Positions 1 through 10,200 of a stretch of DNA of 62,701 nt are shown one piece after another. The stretch's first letter is position 1. Each line of letters starts with the position of its first letter. Origin of the DNA: Acetobacter sp. UBA5411. GTDB lineage: Bacteria > Pseudomonadota > Alphaproteobacteria > Acetobacterales > Acetobacteraceae. Where the stretch lies: assembly GCF_002409645.1 (NCBI RefSeq), contig NZ_DHNR01000005.1, positions 74,550 to 137,250 of the forward strand, written 5' to 3'. Below the pieces are notes generated by a model. That model saw only the letters and a program-made list of their open reading frames with translations. It was not told where the DNA came from and did not search any database. A program made the translations under genes and the position numbers.

Positions 1-85
1 CGGTCTGGGCCCGTGCAGGAGCCAGACCGGCAGCGCCAAGCAGTACAACCACCGCGGCGCCTGTCAGAAATCGATTTTTCGTCAT
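1..85 (-). CDS. Secreted protein, N-terminal fragment (runs off the window)
   Basis: The reverse strand from the ATG at 85 reads MTKNRFLTGAAVVV, then a Leu/Gly/Ala-rich stretch ending APARAQT. This is a classic Sec signal peptide: a basic N-terminus, a hydrophobic core, and a signal peptidase I site after ARA. The remaining protein lies beyond base 1, so the function cannot be told. It is on the same strand as tsaD and 147 bases beyond the tsaD stop, so it may or may not be co-transcribed. Confidence 0.6.
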   Translation of the reverse strand, partial: MTKNRFLTGAAVVVLLGAAGLAPARAQT

Positions 86-232
86 TTTTGCGTCCGTTAA
101 CCTCGGCAAGGCGTCGGACATAGCACACGACACCATAGCGACAAGCGATCTGCGTCAATTCTGTCGTGCTTATCGCCATTTATCAGAAGGAGCCTCTAAA
201 CAGTCATATTGAATGCACGGTTTAGAGACCCT

Positions 233-1363
233 TCAAACAGCTTCCCCCAGCACCGCAAATCGTTCCTGCATTTCAGACAGGGGCCAGCGTGGTCGCGGTC
301 GCACAGCGCGGTCATCCGGCATGGGCAGACCGCGACGCGCCGCTTCATGACAGACTTCCAGCGCGGCCCACCCCACCATCACGGCATTATCCGTGCACAA
401 CCGCAGGGGCGGCGCTACAAACGGCACATCATGCTCAGCCGCGATACGGGTCAGAGACTTCCGCAGCACGCCGTTGGCCGCCACCCCGCCTGCCGCCACC
501 AGCGTGGTCGGTGGCTTCATCATGGCGAAGGCGTGACGGACCCGATCCTCAATTACATCCGCGACGGCCTGCTGGAAGCTGGCAGACAGATCCGCCGCTA
601 CCGGGCGAGGAAGCGCTGTGTTGCCATAGGGTTCGATCTGACGGGCCAGCGCAGTTTTCAGGCCGGAGAAGGAGAAATCGCACCCTGCCCTGCCTTTTAG
701 TGGACGTGGAAAAGCAAAGGCAGCCGGGTTGCCCTCTTTCGCCAGCGCTTCCAGTTGCGGGCCGCCCGGCCAGCCAAGACCGAGCATCTTGGCCACCTTG
801 TCGAAAGCTTCTCCCGCCGCATCATCAATCGTGCCGCCGAGACGACGATACTGTCCGATCCCCTCCACCGCGAGACACTGGCAGTGGCCGCCGGAAACCA
901 GAAGCAGCAGAAACGGGAAAGAAATATTTTTTTTCGAGACGCCGGGCAGCCTTGCTGACAGCGCATGGGCTTCGATGTGGTTGACCGCGATGAACGGTTT
1001 GTCGAGTGCGATCGCCAGCCCTTTGCCGAAGTTTGCGCCGACGATCAGCCCCCCGATCAGGCCGGGTCCGGTGCTGGCGGCGATGGCTCCCAGATCATGC
1101 AGGGCGAGGCCTGACGCCTGCACGGTTTTCCGCGCAAGATCGGGCAAAAGCGCCAGATGCGCGCGGGCCGCGATCTCGGGCACTACCCCCCCGAAAGCGG
1201 CGTGCGCCTCCTGCGAAATCACCTTCTCGGCCAGCACCTCACCCTCCGGTGAAAGAATGGCACACGCGGTCTCATCGCATGACGACTCGATGGCAAGAAT
1301 TGGCCCTCTGGGATATAGAGCCTGTCCATCGGAAGCGTTTCTGTCGGTCCTGTCTGGCGTCAC
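233..1363 (-). CDS. tsaD: tRNA N6-threonylcarbamoyladenosine synthase subunit TsaD
   Basis: TsaD (Gcp/YgjD) transfers the threonylcarbamoyl group from threonylcarbamoyl-AMP to A37 of ANN-decoding tRNAs, working with TsaB and TsaE in the cytoplasm. The 376-residue protein starts its ASKHA fold at about residue 22 (ILAIESSCDET), carries the metal-binding HIEAH at residues 129-133, and has the glycine-rich LLLVSGGHCQ and AAGGVAANGVL segments. The length is slightly above the usual 340-350 because of a short N-terminal extension. The start codon is GTG, supported by AGGAAAGG four bases upstream. It is divergent from hemC with only 41 bases between the two starts, so the promoters must overlap. 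Confidence 0.97.
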   Translation of the reverse strand: MTPDRTDRNASDGQALYPRGPILAIESSCDETACAILSPEGEVLAEKVISQEAHAAFGGVVPEIAARAHLALLPDLARKTVQASGLALHDLGAIAASTGPGLIGGLIVGANFGKGLAIALDKPFIAVNHIEAHALSARLPGVSKKNISFPFLLLLVSGGHCQCLAVEGIGQYRRLGGTIDDAAGEAFDKVAKMLGLGWPGGPQLEALAKEGNPAAFAFPRPLKGRAGCDFSFSGLKTALARQIEPYGNTALPRPVAADLSASFQQAVADVIEDRVRHAFAMMKPPTTLVAAGGVAANGVLRKSLTRIAAEHDVPFVAPPLRLCTDNAVMVGWAALEVCHEAARRGLPMPDDRAVRPRPRWPLSEMQERFAVLGEAV

Positions 1364-1404
1364 GTCACCTTTCCTTCATCCGGTGCTGGTAATAAACACG
1401 CCCA

Positions 1405-2475
1405 ATGGTCTCCGCACAGCCATCACAAACGTCCCCGTCGCCGACCCTGCAGAAAATTGCAGCCGAGGCAGCCGCTCGCCAGAAGGCAGCGCCCCCGCAA
1501 CATCGGCGGCAGCTTCCGCTGCGTGTCGGCACGCGTGGGTCGCCGCTCGCACTGTGGCAGACGCGCGCGTTCCTGACACGCCTGACGCGATTCTGTCCCG
1601 TCCTGCGCGACATGAACGCGTTTCAGGAGCACCTGATCAACACGACAGGCGATCAGGTCCAGAATCGCGCTCTGGCCGAAATTGGCGGCAAGGGGCTGTT
1701 CGCCAAGGAAATCCATGAAGCCCTGCTGGATGGGCGGATCGACTTCGCCGTGCACAGCCTCAAGGATCTTGAGACCACCCTTCCCCCCGGTCTCGTGCTG
1801 GCCTGCACCATGCGCCGCGAGGACGCCCGTGACGCGCTGATTCTGCGCCCCGGCTTCACGCCCGGCAACGATCCGAACGACCCCTATTCCGCTCTGCCTG
1901 AAGGTGCGCTGGTCGGCTGCGCCTCCGTCCGCCGTCAGGCGCAGATGCTGCATGTGCGCCCGGACCTGCGATTCGGCTTGCTACGCGGCAATGTGCAGAC
2001 CCGCCTCGACAAGCTGGCGGCCCGTCAGTGCGATGCGACACTGCTGGCGCTCGCCGGACTGCGTCGTCTCGGCATGGAAGACCGCGCTTCCATCGTGCTG
2101 GAACCGTCCGTCATGGTGCCGTCAGCCGGACAGGGAATTGTCGGCGTTACGGTTCGTGAAAGCGATATCGAGCTGCGCGAACTGCTCTCGGCCATTGAAG
2201 ACTATGAAGCCCGCGCGGTTTCGACAGCCGAACGCGCCCTGCTGGCCGAGTTGGATGGGTCCTGCCGCACGCCGATCGGCGGTTATGCCCGCCTGCTCTC
2301 GCCTTCAATCGGGGCAAAGAGCGAACTGCATCTCACCGGACTGGTCGCTTCTGAAGACGGCACGTTTCTGCTGCGTCGCGACATTGTCGGTCAGGCGTCG
2401 GATGCGGAACGGATGGGCCATGAACTCGGTCGCAGTCTCCGTGCGGACAGCCCCGCGTCGATCTTCACGGACTGA
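1405..2475 (+). CDS. hemC: Porphobilinogen deaminase (hydroxymethylbilane synthase)
   Basis: HemC polymerises four porphobilinogens into hydroxymethylbilane in tetrapyrrole synthesis. The 356-residue protein has an approximately 38-residue Ala/Gln-rich N-terminal extension before the conserved start of the fold (LRVGTRGSPLALWQ). Family signatures follow in order: GGKGLFAKE, DFAVHSLKDLE, ASVRRQAQML, RGNVQTRLDKL and SAGQGIVGV. The dipyrromethane cofactor cysteine is Cys287 in DGSCRTPIG. It is followed 10 bases later by hemD, so the two successive pathway steps are co-transcribed. The long N-terminus leaves a later start possible, but no better in-frame initiation site stands out. Confidence 0.96.
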   Translation: MVSAQPSQTSPSPTLQKIAAEAAARQKAAPPQHRRQLPLRVGTRGSPLALWQTRAFLTRLTRFCPVLRDMNAFQEHLINTTGDQVQNRALAEIGGKGLFAKEIHEALLDGRIDFAVHSLKDLETTLPPGLVLACTMRREDARDALILRPGFTPGNDPNDPYSALPEGALVGCASVRRQAQMLHVRPDLRFGLLRGNVQTRLDKLAARQCDATLLALAGLRRLGMEDRASIVLEPSVMVPSAGQGIVGVTVRESDIELRELLSAIEDYEARAVSTAERALLAELDGSCRTPIGGYARLLSPSIGAKSELHLTGLVASEDGTFLLRRDIVGQASDAERMGHELGRSLRADSPASIFTD

Positions 2476-2485
2476 CTCCACTGAC

Positions 2486-3220
2486 ATGAACAGGGACACG
2501 CCTCTCCCTCGCGGCGTCCTTGTGGTGCGTCCTGAGCCGGGTCTGACCGAGACATGCGAAATGCTGGAGCAGCTTGGCTGGCATTGCTGGGGGATGGAGT
2601 CGCTCGTGATCGCTCCCCGCACGCTCCCCACCCAGAGAGGGATTGCCGGTGTGCTCATCACCAGCAGCCAGTCGATTCCCGCTCTTTGCTCTGCTGTGGC
2701 CCACGACATTACGGTGTATGCCGTGGGCGACGCCACAGCAGACCGCGTCAAAAAACAGGGCTTCCAGACCGTCATCAGCGCCAGCGGCAATGCCGCGAAA
2801 CTGGCGGAACTTGTCACGGAACGGCTTTCTCCGGCATCCGGCCCTCTTTTGCTGTTGTCTGGCGAGCATCAGGGCGTTGACCTTGCCGGAACGCTCCGCA
2901 CCAGTGGATTTCGTATCCGTCGTCGTGTCGCCTACACCACCGCACCAGCGACAACATTGCCGTCCGATGCTCTTTCAGCCCTGCGCGAAGGGCAGATTGC
3001 AACAGTCATGGTATTTTCCGCCGCCAGCGCACGGGCTTTCTGCGCCGCCCTTGCCCAGACTGGCTGTGCCGCAGGCTCTCTGCGAGCCATTGCGATTTCA
3101 CAAAACACGATGAAAGAACTGCGCAAAGCCGGCATCCAGACCGTTCTCACAGCGCAGTCGCCGGATATGGCCGCCATGCTCGACAGGCTGGGGCCTGCCC
3201 CCTCGCCTTCCTCTCATTGA
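2486..3220 (+). CDS. hemD: Uroporphyrinogen-III synthase
   Basis: HemD cyclises hydroxymethylbilane with inversion of ring D to give uroporphyrinogen III, the branch point to haem and sirohaem. The 244-residue protein opens with GVLVVRPEPGLTETCEMLE, the usual N-terminal strand with a conserved Arg-Pro. It later has a motif of the HemD type (VMVFSAASARAFCAAL) followed by AIAISQNTMKELRKAG, corresponding to the conserved region near the C-terminus. HemD is poorly conserved in sequence, so its position directly after hemC is important support. The start is the ATG at 2486; the open frame extends upstream only as a shadow of hemC. Confidence 0.92.
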   Translation: MNRDTPLPRGVLVVRPEPGLTETCEMLEQLGWHCWGMESLVIAPRTLPTQRGIAGVLITSSQSIPALCSAVAHDITVYAVGDATADRVKKQGFQTVISASGNAAKLAELVTERLSPASGPLLLLSGEHQGVDLAGTLRTSGFRIRRRVAYTTAPATTLPSDALSALREGQIATVMVFSAASARAFCAALAQTGCAAGSLRAIAISQNTMKELRKAGIQTVLTAQSPDMAAMLDRLGPAPSPSSH

Positions 3221-3251
3221 CCCGACAATCCGTGTCTCAGGAGACTTCATC

Positions 3252-4499
3252 ATGACCAGCACCGATGCCCGTGATACGGAACTTGCCGCTCAATATGAGG
3301 CCTATCCTTATCCGGAACGCGATCCACGCGAGGAGACAAAGCGGCTGCTAATCGGCAGCCCCAGTCATCTGCGGGAAATCGATTACTGGGTTTTCGGCGC
3401 GCGTCGCCCCCGCTCGCAGCCTCTGCGTGCTCTTGTCGCCGGATGCGGCACCGGGGATGGCGCGATCATGCTCGCCACACAGATGGCCCGCAGCAATCGT
3501 CCAGGCGAAGTTGTCTGCGTGGACCGGTCCGAACATGCGTTGAAAATTGCAAAATCCCGCGCTGAAGCCCGCAACCTGAGCAATATCAGCTTCATTCAGG
3601 GCTCCCTCACCGATCCGGAAACACTGCCGAGCCAGTTTGATTACATCGACTGCTGCGGTGTTCTGCATCACCTACCTGCCCCACTGGAAACGCTGAAAGT
3701 CCTTGAACAGGCGCTGCTTCCCGGTGGTGGCATGGGACTGATGGTCTATGCGCCCTATGGTCGAACCGGCGTGTATATGGTTCAGGAAGCGCTCGAACGC
3801 CTCACGCCCTTTTCTGAATCACCATCGACACGGCTCGATATCGCCAAGCGGGTCATGCGCACACTTCCCGCCACGGCATGGCTGCGACAGAACGGCAATT
3901 TCGGTGATCACCTGACTGGCGGTGATGCTGGACTTTACGATCTGCTGCTCAATCCCCGCGACCGAGCCTATACGATCGGCGCATTTCTTGATCTGCTGAC
4001 GGAAGCCGGTCTTGAACCATCCTGCCTGATGGAACCTGCCCGTTACGATCCCGCGCTGTTTCTGCCGGATCCGAAGTTGCGTGCCCGCGTGGAGAACCTG
4101 TCATGGCGGGAAAAAGCCGAGGTCGCGGAATCCCTGACAGGCAATATGGCGACGCATGTGGCCTATGTCGTACGAAACGGATCGCGCCCCACACCTCCGG
4201 ATTTCTGTGATCCGGCGAGTGTGCCTGTCATGCGGGAAATACCGGGAGATGAGCTGGCAAAACAGATTCTCCCCAACAGCACGCTACCTTTTGCGTTCGG
4301 CACGCTAACGGTTCCCGTTCCGCTTCCCACTCAGGCACGAAGCATTCTCCCTCTGATTGATGGTGAGCGGACTGTGGGAGATATTGCCGCCATCATGCAG
4401 GAACGCGGTCTTTCAGAGCGGAAATTCTTCACGGTATGGGCAGAGCTTTTCTCAAGACTGGAAAGTCTGAACCGCGTTCTGCTGCTTCCTCCGCTCTGA
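3252..4499 (+). CDS. Class I SAM-dependent methyltransferase
   Basis: The protein has 415 residues. A Rossmann-type SAM site is visible: motif I is LVAGCGTGDGAIMLA (about residues 61-75), the acidic end of strand 2 is VVCVDRSEHAL, and a post-motif DYIDCCGVLHHL follows. The region from about residue 140 to 300 has no clear counterpart in small methyltransferases, and the last 60 residues (LIDGERTVGDIAAIMQ onward) resemble a small helical winged-helix or PqqD-like module. The substrate is unknown. AGGAGA nine bases before the ATG fixes the start. It follows hemD by 31 bases and may share its transcript. A weak hairpin lies immediately after the stop. Confidence 0.9.
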   Translation: MTSTDARDTELAAQYEAYPYPERDPREETKRLLIGSPSHLREIDYWVFGARRPRSQPLRALVAGCGTGDGAIMLATQMARSNRPGEVVCVDRSEHALKIAKSRAEARNLSNISFIQGSLTDPETLPSQFDYIDCCGVLHHLPAPLETLKVLEQALLPGGGMGLMVYAPYGRTGVYMVQEALERLTPFSESPSTRLDIAKRVMRTLPATAWLRQNGNFGDHLTGGDAGLYDLLLNPRDRAYTIGAFLDLLTEAGLEPSCLMEPARYDPALFLPDPKLRARVENLSWREKAEVAESLTGNMATHVAYVVRNGSRPTPPDFCDPASVPVMREIPGDELAKQILPNSTLPFAFGTLTVPVPLPTQARSILPLIDGERTVGDIAAIMQERGLSERKFFTVWAELFSRLESLNRVLLLPPL

Positions 4500-4500
4500 C

Positions 4501-4525
4501 AAACAGATACTTTTAACATCTGTTT
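4501..4525 (+). terminator. Weak hairpin after the methyltransferase gene
   Basis: AAACAGAT and ATCTGTTT are perfect 8-base arms around a 9-base loop, two bases after the stop codon. There is no clear U-tract, so termination efficiency is doubtful. Confidence 0.35.
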
Positions 4526-4680
4526 ACTCAGACTGAGGTATCAGAAAAACTGCCCACGGAACTCCTCTTCCCATCAGCATTTCCCGGGCGTGAAGCCAGA
4601 AGCCAACCGGGCCGGTCGCGGTTTTCAGGGGCAGCAAAATATAGAGATGGACACCCTGATCTGATTGCTTTTTTATATTG

Positions 4681-4690
4681 ATTGCGCAAT
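4681..4690. promoter_or_regulatory. Perfect palindrome upstream of the efflux operon
   Basis: ATTGCGCAAT is a 10-base perfect palindrome in an AT-rich stretch (4660-4730), 66 bases before the first efflux gene. It could be an operator for metal-responsive control or part of the promoter. No regulator gene lies nearby, so this rests only on symmetry and position. The rest of the 4526-4755 gap shows nothing recognisable. Confidence 0.25.
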
Positions 4691-4755
4691 GTTCATCCTG
4701 TTTCTATAAAATATTTTTAATCTTTTAACCATTCCGTCGTGGGTGGCTGCACTCT

Positions 4756-6066
4756 ATGCCTGTTTCAGTATCTTTGCTGTTCTGTGAGGGACTTTTTTTG
4801 TTTCCAGAGTGTGTCAGGCGTCTTTCGTTTTGTCTCTCGCTGATCCGCGTTCCTCGCGTTCGAACAGCGACGATATGCGGACTGTTTCTTGCCTCCGGTG
4901 TCCCTGCGCACGCAGAAACCCTGCGCGAAGCCATCCAGTCGGCCTGGACGATAGATCCGTCCCGCAAATCCATCTCGACGGACGCGATGTCCGCACACAA
5001 GCGCGCCTCGGCCGCACGGTCCTGGTTCCCTGACGGCCCGACCGTCTCCGGCCTGTACATGGACGATCATTTCATCGGCAGTCATGTCGGCTACACGACC
5101 TATCAGGGACAGATCAGCGTGCCCCTCTGGCTGCCGGGACAGGGTTCAGCCACGGAAGAAGCCGCGCTCGCCGATGAAAAGGTCGCCGCCCATCAGCAGC
5201 AGGTGCAAAGACTGGCCGTCGCCGTGCATGTGCTGGACCTCACCAGCGAAGGCTCCGTTCTCAGCGCCCGCATCAACAATCAGGAAATCGTCAGCGACGT
5301 GCTCGGCAGGACCATGTCGGACGTCGAGCGCGCCCTTCATGCAGGAGAAGTCTCCAACACGGATTACGAGGCAACGGTCACCGAAAAGGAAGACGTGGAC
5401 GGTACGCTGGCGGAATCCCGACAGAGGCTTGAGAATATTCGCGCCGAACTGGAATCCCTGACCGGCACAGACACCCTTCCCGATCTTTCCGGCATTGACG
5501 GCCGGGGGCTGGGTCCAGTCGGCTCGCAACTTGACCCCGAGCATGATCCCCGTGTTCAGCTTGCGGAATCCGCCCTGAAACAGGCGCAGGCTTCCTATTC
5601 CGTCGCCCGCCACTCCTACATGCCCAACCCGTCGCTTGGGGTCATTCTCAGCCGACAGGAACAGTATCAGAGCCCTTGGGACACACAAATCGGCGTTGAA
5701 TTTCAGGTGCCGCTGCCAAGCGAAGCCAGAAATGTTCCCATGGTCATGAAAGAGGTCCAGGCCGTCGGTCGGGCGGAGCGCGACGTCACGCAGGCGCATC
5801 GCCAGATCAAGGCCGAATATCGCCAGTTGCATAACCAGTTGACGACCTCCACCCAGATTCTTCAACATGCACGTCAGTTACGCGTCCACTCGGATCGTCG
5901 CGCCGCAGATCTTGCCGAAGCATGGCAGGTCGGCGAGATCCCGGTGATCGAGTATCTGCGTGCCAGACGAACTGCTCTTACAGCCGCTGAACGCTATGCC
6001 CAGGCAGACATTGTCATGCGAGCCACGATAGCCCGGATGATTCTTATGAGCGGAAATATTCCATGA
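4756..6066 (+). CDS. Outer-membrane factor of an RND efflux system (CzcC/TolC-like)
   Basis: This 436-residue protein would form the outer-membrane and periplasmic tunnel through which the pump expels metal ions. After a signal peptide cleaved near ASGVPAHA it has ETLREAIQSAW, the usual OEP opening. Long alternating helical repeats follow (EAALADEKVAAHQQQVQRL; LAESALKQAQASYSVARHSY), typical of the OEP coiled coil. The start is uncertain: the ATG at 4756 gives a long leader, whereas the TTG at 4798, preceded by GAGGGA, gives a more normal signal peptide. The stop overlaps the adaptor gene by four bases (ATGA), showing translational coupling. Confidence 0.9.
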   Translation: MPVSVSLLFCEGLFLFPECVRRLSFCLSLIRVPRVRTATICGLFLASGVPAHAETLREAIQSAWTIDPSRKSISTDAMSAHKRASAARSWFPDGPTVSGLYMDDHFIGSHVGYTTYQGQISVPLWLPGQGSATEEAALADEKVAAHQQQVQRLAVAVHVLDLTSEGSVLSARINNQEIVSDVLGRTMSDVERALHAGEVSNTDYEATVTEKEDVDGTLAESRQRLENIRAELESLTGTDTLPDLSGIDGRGLGPVGSQLDPEHDPRVQLAESALKQAQASYSVARHSYMPNPSLGVILSRQEQYQSPWDTQIGVEFQVPLPSEARNVPMVMKEVQAVGRAERDVTQAHRQIKAEYRQLHNQLTTSTQILQHARQLRVHSDRRAADLAEAWQVGEIPVIEYLRARRTALTAAERYAQADIVMRATIARMILMSGNIP

Positions 6067-7244
6067 TCGAAACGAACAGGGTTTTCTCCCCTTCTTTTGT
6101 GTCAGTTCTGCTCAGCACCCTGCTCGCCTGTTCCGCATTTCTGCCTTCCGCCCATGCCGCGCCGCCTCTCCCAACAGTCACGATTTCCGATGAAGCGCTT
6201 GCCGCAGAGGATATCCACACGGCAGTCGCCCATCCAGGAGCCCTGCCGCATCACATGGATGTTCCGGCCTATATCGTCGCCGACGCCCGGAAGGTGGCGC
6301 ATATCCGCCCCGTCGGCGGCGGACGTGTTCTTGATGTGGCGGTGGTCGCCGGACAGATGGTGACCAAGGGCCAGCCCCTGCTCACTTATGAGAACTTTAC
6401 GCTGAACGACGACACGCAACAGCGCCTGTCTGCGGAGGCCGCCCTCCAGGAAGCCCGCGCCAGACGTGAGAATGCCCGCCAGCTTTATGATCGCGCCCGC
6501 ACCCTGAAGGGGGGCGCGGTTTCGGTAGGAGAACTGGAGCGACGGGGCGCTGCCTTGCGGGAGGCGGATGCGCTCGTGCATGGCCGGGAAGCCGTACTTC
6601 GGAGTATGGCCGAACATCTCCGCCGCTATCAGTCCAGTATGGAACATCCCGATGAAGGGAAATCAGTCGTCGTGTCTCCAATCAGCGGCATTGTCACGAG
6701 CATTAATGTCGCCACCGGACAGGAAATGACTGCCAGCGGTGTCGCGCCGGTGGAAATCGAAAACCTGTCTCACGTCTGGATCGTCTCACAGGTCGATGAG
6801 GAGTCAGCGCCCCGTATCCGTCCCGGCGACCGCCAACTCACATGGCTTTCACCCGGTGAAGCCCCTCTTTCGTCACGCATTGACGTCATCGAAGGCCACG
6901 TCGATACAAAAACCCAGCACATTCTCGCTCGCAGCCTTGTTGAAAATCCGCAACAGCAGTTGCGCCCCGGCATGCTGGTAAAAACGCGTCTGTTCTCCTC
7001 CGACAAGGTCGAAGGCGTTCTGATCCCAAGCACGGCTCTTCAGACCTTCGCGGGATCGCCCTGCGTTTTCGTGCTGACTGCTCCCCATCGCTACAGTTTG
7101 CGCATTGTGAAGACCGGTCTCTCTCTTGAAGGACAGACCGTCATCACCGCAGGCCTGCAGGGTGGCGAAACCGTGGTGACACAGGGCAGCTTCACCCTGA
7201 AATCACAGGCCATCCTTGCTCCTTCCGCCGAGGCCAACGGCTGA
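6063..7244 (+). CDS. RND periplasmic adaptor (CzcB/CusB-like)
   Basis: This membrane-fusion protein of 393 residues bridges the inner-membrane pump and the outer-membrane channel. A signal peptide ending in PSAHAA is followed by a lipoyl/barrel-sandwich half (HIRPVGGGRVLDVAVVAGQMVTKGQPLL), then a helical hairpin (LSAEAALQEARARRENARQ). The second lipoyl half is VVVSPISGIVTSINVATGQEM, followed by a beta-barrel and a membrane-proximal domain (GEAPLSSRIDVIEGHVD onward). That is the usual HlyD/CzcB order. No His-rich metal-binding N-terminus is visible, so the metal cannot be read from it. It lies between the channel and pump genes. Confidence 0.92.
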   Translation: MIETNRVFSPSFVSVLLSTLLACSAFLPSAHAAPPLPTVTISDEALAAEDIHTAVAHPGALPHHMDVPAYIVADARKVAHIRPVGGGRVLDVAVVAGQMVTKGQPLLTYENFTLNDDTQQRLSAEAALQEARARRENARQLYDRARTLKGGAVSVGELERRGAALREADALVHGREAVLRSMAEHLRRYQSSMEHPDEGKSVVVSPISGIVTSINVATGQEMTASGVAPVEIENLSHVWIVSQVDEESAPRIRPGDRQLTWLSPGEAPLSSRIDVIEGHVDTKTQHILARSLVENPQQQLRPGMLVKTRLFSSDKVEGVLIPSTALQTFAGSPCVFVLTAPHRYSLRIVKTGLSLEGQTVITAGLQGGETVVTQGSFTLKSQAILAPSAEANG

Positions 7245-7248
7245 CCTT

Positions 7249-10200
7249 ATGAAGCTTCTGCACTGGCTGATCGAAAAGCGCCTTTTCCTTTTCTGTATCG
7301 TCACACTTCTTATGGTGGCCGGACTGGCAGACATCAGGAGTCTGCCGGTGGAACCGGTTCCGGATATCTCGCCGCGTCAGGTGCTGGTGTCCGTGCAAGC
7401 GCCCGGCCTGCCGACGGAGGAGGTTGAAAAACTCGTCACCTCGCCTGTGGAGAAAGCCCTGTCCGGCGTTGTCGGCCTGACCAGCATGCGCTCCGTATCG
7501 CGCACCGGCGTGGCCGTTCTCTATCTCCAGTTCGACGATTCCACCGACATCTACCGCGCCCGTGAACTGGTCTCGCAGCGCCTGCCTGAAGCCCGCGACA
7601 GCGTGTCCGTGCATGGTCTGTCCATCGACATGGGACCGATGTCCACCGGCATGGGCGAAATCCTCCACTTACAGATTCGCGGTCGGGACCAGTCGCTTGA
7701 AGATCTGAACCGCCTAATGGTCTGGAACGTGGTGCCGCGCCTGCGCCTCGTTCCGGGTGTGGTGGACGTCAACATCAACGGCGGCGCTTCGGAAACCTAC
7801 GAAGTCGCGCTCAATCCAATGGCCATGCGGCGTTATGGCGTATCTGTTTCGGACGCTTTCGACGCCGTCGATACCGGCAATGAAGCTGCCGGTGGCGCTT
7901 GGATCGAGCATAATGACGAACAGCACATCATTGTCGGCCGTTCGCTGATCGATGATCTGGCGGAACTGGGTGAGGTACAGGTCCGCAGCGGCCCGAATGG
8001 TGAAGTCGTTCATCTGCGCGACATCGGCATCGTGCGGAAGGGCAGCCGTCCGCGCATGGGCGGCGTCACCCGCGACGGACAGGGCGAGATTGTCAGCGCC
8101 GTCGTGCTGCTCCGTGAAGGTGCGAGTGCGCGGGCGACATTGAGCGATCTGAAGACCGAACTGCCGAAAATTCAGGCGTCCCTGCCCATTGGCGTCACGC
8201 TGGAACCCTATTACGGGCGGGAAAGTCTGACAGAGAAAACAATTGATACGGTCAGGGAAAACCTCTCACTCGGCGCCATTCTGGTTCTGGTTGTCCTGCT
8301 GCTGGTGATCGGAGACTGGCGGGCCTCTCTGGTTATCATCTCCGTGATCCCCTTCTCGCTTGTCGCAGCCATGGTGGGCATGCGGCATCTGGGCATCTCC
8401 GCCAACCTGCTCTCCCTCGGCGCGATCGACTTCGGCATGGTTGTCGATAGTTCGCTCGTCATTGTCGAGAACGTGCTGCACCGACGCCGTTACGACACGC
8501 CACTCCCGACGACCATCCTGTCCACCGTACGCTCCGTCATCCGCCCGGTCACCTTCGCTGTACTCATCATCGCCATGGTGTATCTGCCGGTCCTCACGCT
8601 TCAGGGCGTGGAAGGGCGGATGTTCACCCCGATGGCGGAAACGGTCATTCTGGCGCTGATCGCCTCCCTTGTTTATTCGCTGGTCTGCATTCCGGCTCTC
8701 TGTGTTTTTCTGGGACGCGGCAAAAAGCCCGACGCGCACGCACAGGACACACACGGAGACCATCACACCCGCTTCATCGCCTTCATGTGGCGTCTTTTCC
8801 AGCCTGCCTCCCGCTACTGCATGACGCATACGAAACAGGTCATGTCCGTGGCGGTCATTTTCCTGATCCTCTCCGTGTTTGTCGCCAGCCGTCTGGGCGG
8901 CGAGTTCATTCCCCAGCTTCAGGAAGGTGATCTGGTCGTCACCTCCACACGCCTTCCCGGCATTTCCCTTGATGCGTCCCTGAAGGCCGTGCAGGCCATC
9001 GAGAGGACACTCCGTTCCTTCCCGGACGTGCGCACGGTTGTGAGTAATACCGGCACGTCGGCTATCCCGACCGATCCACAGGGTGGAGAGCAGAGCGACA
9101 CCTATGTGCTGCTCAAGCCTCATTCCGAATGGAAAACCGCCAGCACGCAGGAAGGTCTGGTCAAGGCTTTCAACGACGCGTTGCAGAAGAACAATCCCGG
9201 CTCGCTGTTCAACTGGAGCCAGCCGATCCAGATGCGCATGGACGACCTGCTTTCCGGTGTGCGGTCACAGATTGCAATCGGCATCTATGGTCCGGACATG
9301 ACCGTTTTGTCGAAGCTGGCGACGCAGGTCTCCGACGTGGTCGCCAAAGTCCCCGGAGCAGCAGACGTCGCGCCGCAGGATGTTGGCACCATCCCGTATC
9401 TTCATATCGACGTTGATCGCACCATGGCGGGACGACTCAACACGGAAACCTCGTCGGTCATGGATGTGGTGGAGGCGCTCGGAGGCCATTTCGGTCCGCC
9501 CGTTTCCGTCGATGACGCGCTGATCCCCACAGAGGTGCGCTTTGCGGAAGATGCTCGGGAAAATATTGAAGATATCCGAGCCCTCCCCGTCATCACGCGC
9601 GACGACCGCACCGTCAATCTCTCTCAGGTCGCGCATATTGTGCTGACGGATGGACCGCCGACGATCCGCCGCGATCAGGGGCTACGCCGTACCATGGTGC
9701 AGGCCAATGTTCGCGGGCGGGATCTAAGTTCTTTCGTCAAAGCCGCTCAGGACGCTGTGGCGAAGAATATCAAGCTGGCTCCGGGTTATCGCATGGAATG
9801 GAATGGCCAGTTCAGAAATCTTCAGACAGCGGTGGCCCGTCTAGAAATTGTCGTGCCGATCATGCTCGGGCTGATCTTCCTGCTTCTCATGATGGCGCTT
9901 GGACAACTGGGACTGGCGGCGCTTGTGTTCGTCAATCTGCCATTCGCCGCAACGGGCGGTATTCTCGCGCTGTATTTGCGTGGCATGCCTTTCAGCATTT
10001 CCGCCGGGATCGGCTTTATCGCTTTGTTTGGTGTGGCCACCATGAACGGTCTCGTGCTGGTGTCCTACATTCACGATCTGAGAAAAGAGGGCTTCCTCCC
10101 CTTTGACGCTGCTGTCGAGGCCGTTCGTGAACGTTTCCGGCCCGTCATGGCTACGGCGACCGTCGCCTGTCTGGGCTTCTTCCCCATGGCGTTTTCCATG

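Noticed and set aside
8266..9123. Open frame of 285 codons on the minus strand
   Set aside because: It is antisense to the CzcA-type pump and shows no domain, only His/Arg/Asp/Gln-rich sequence.
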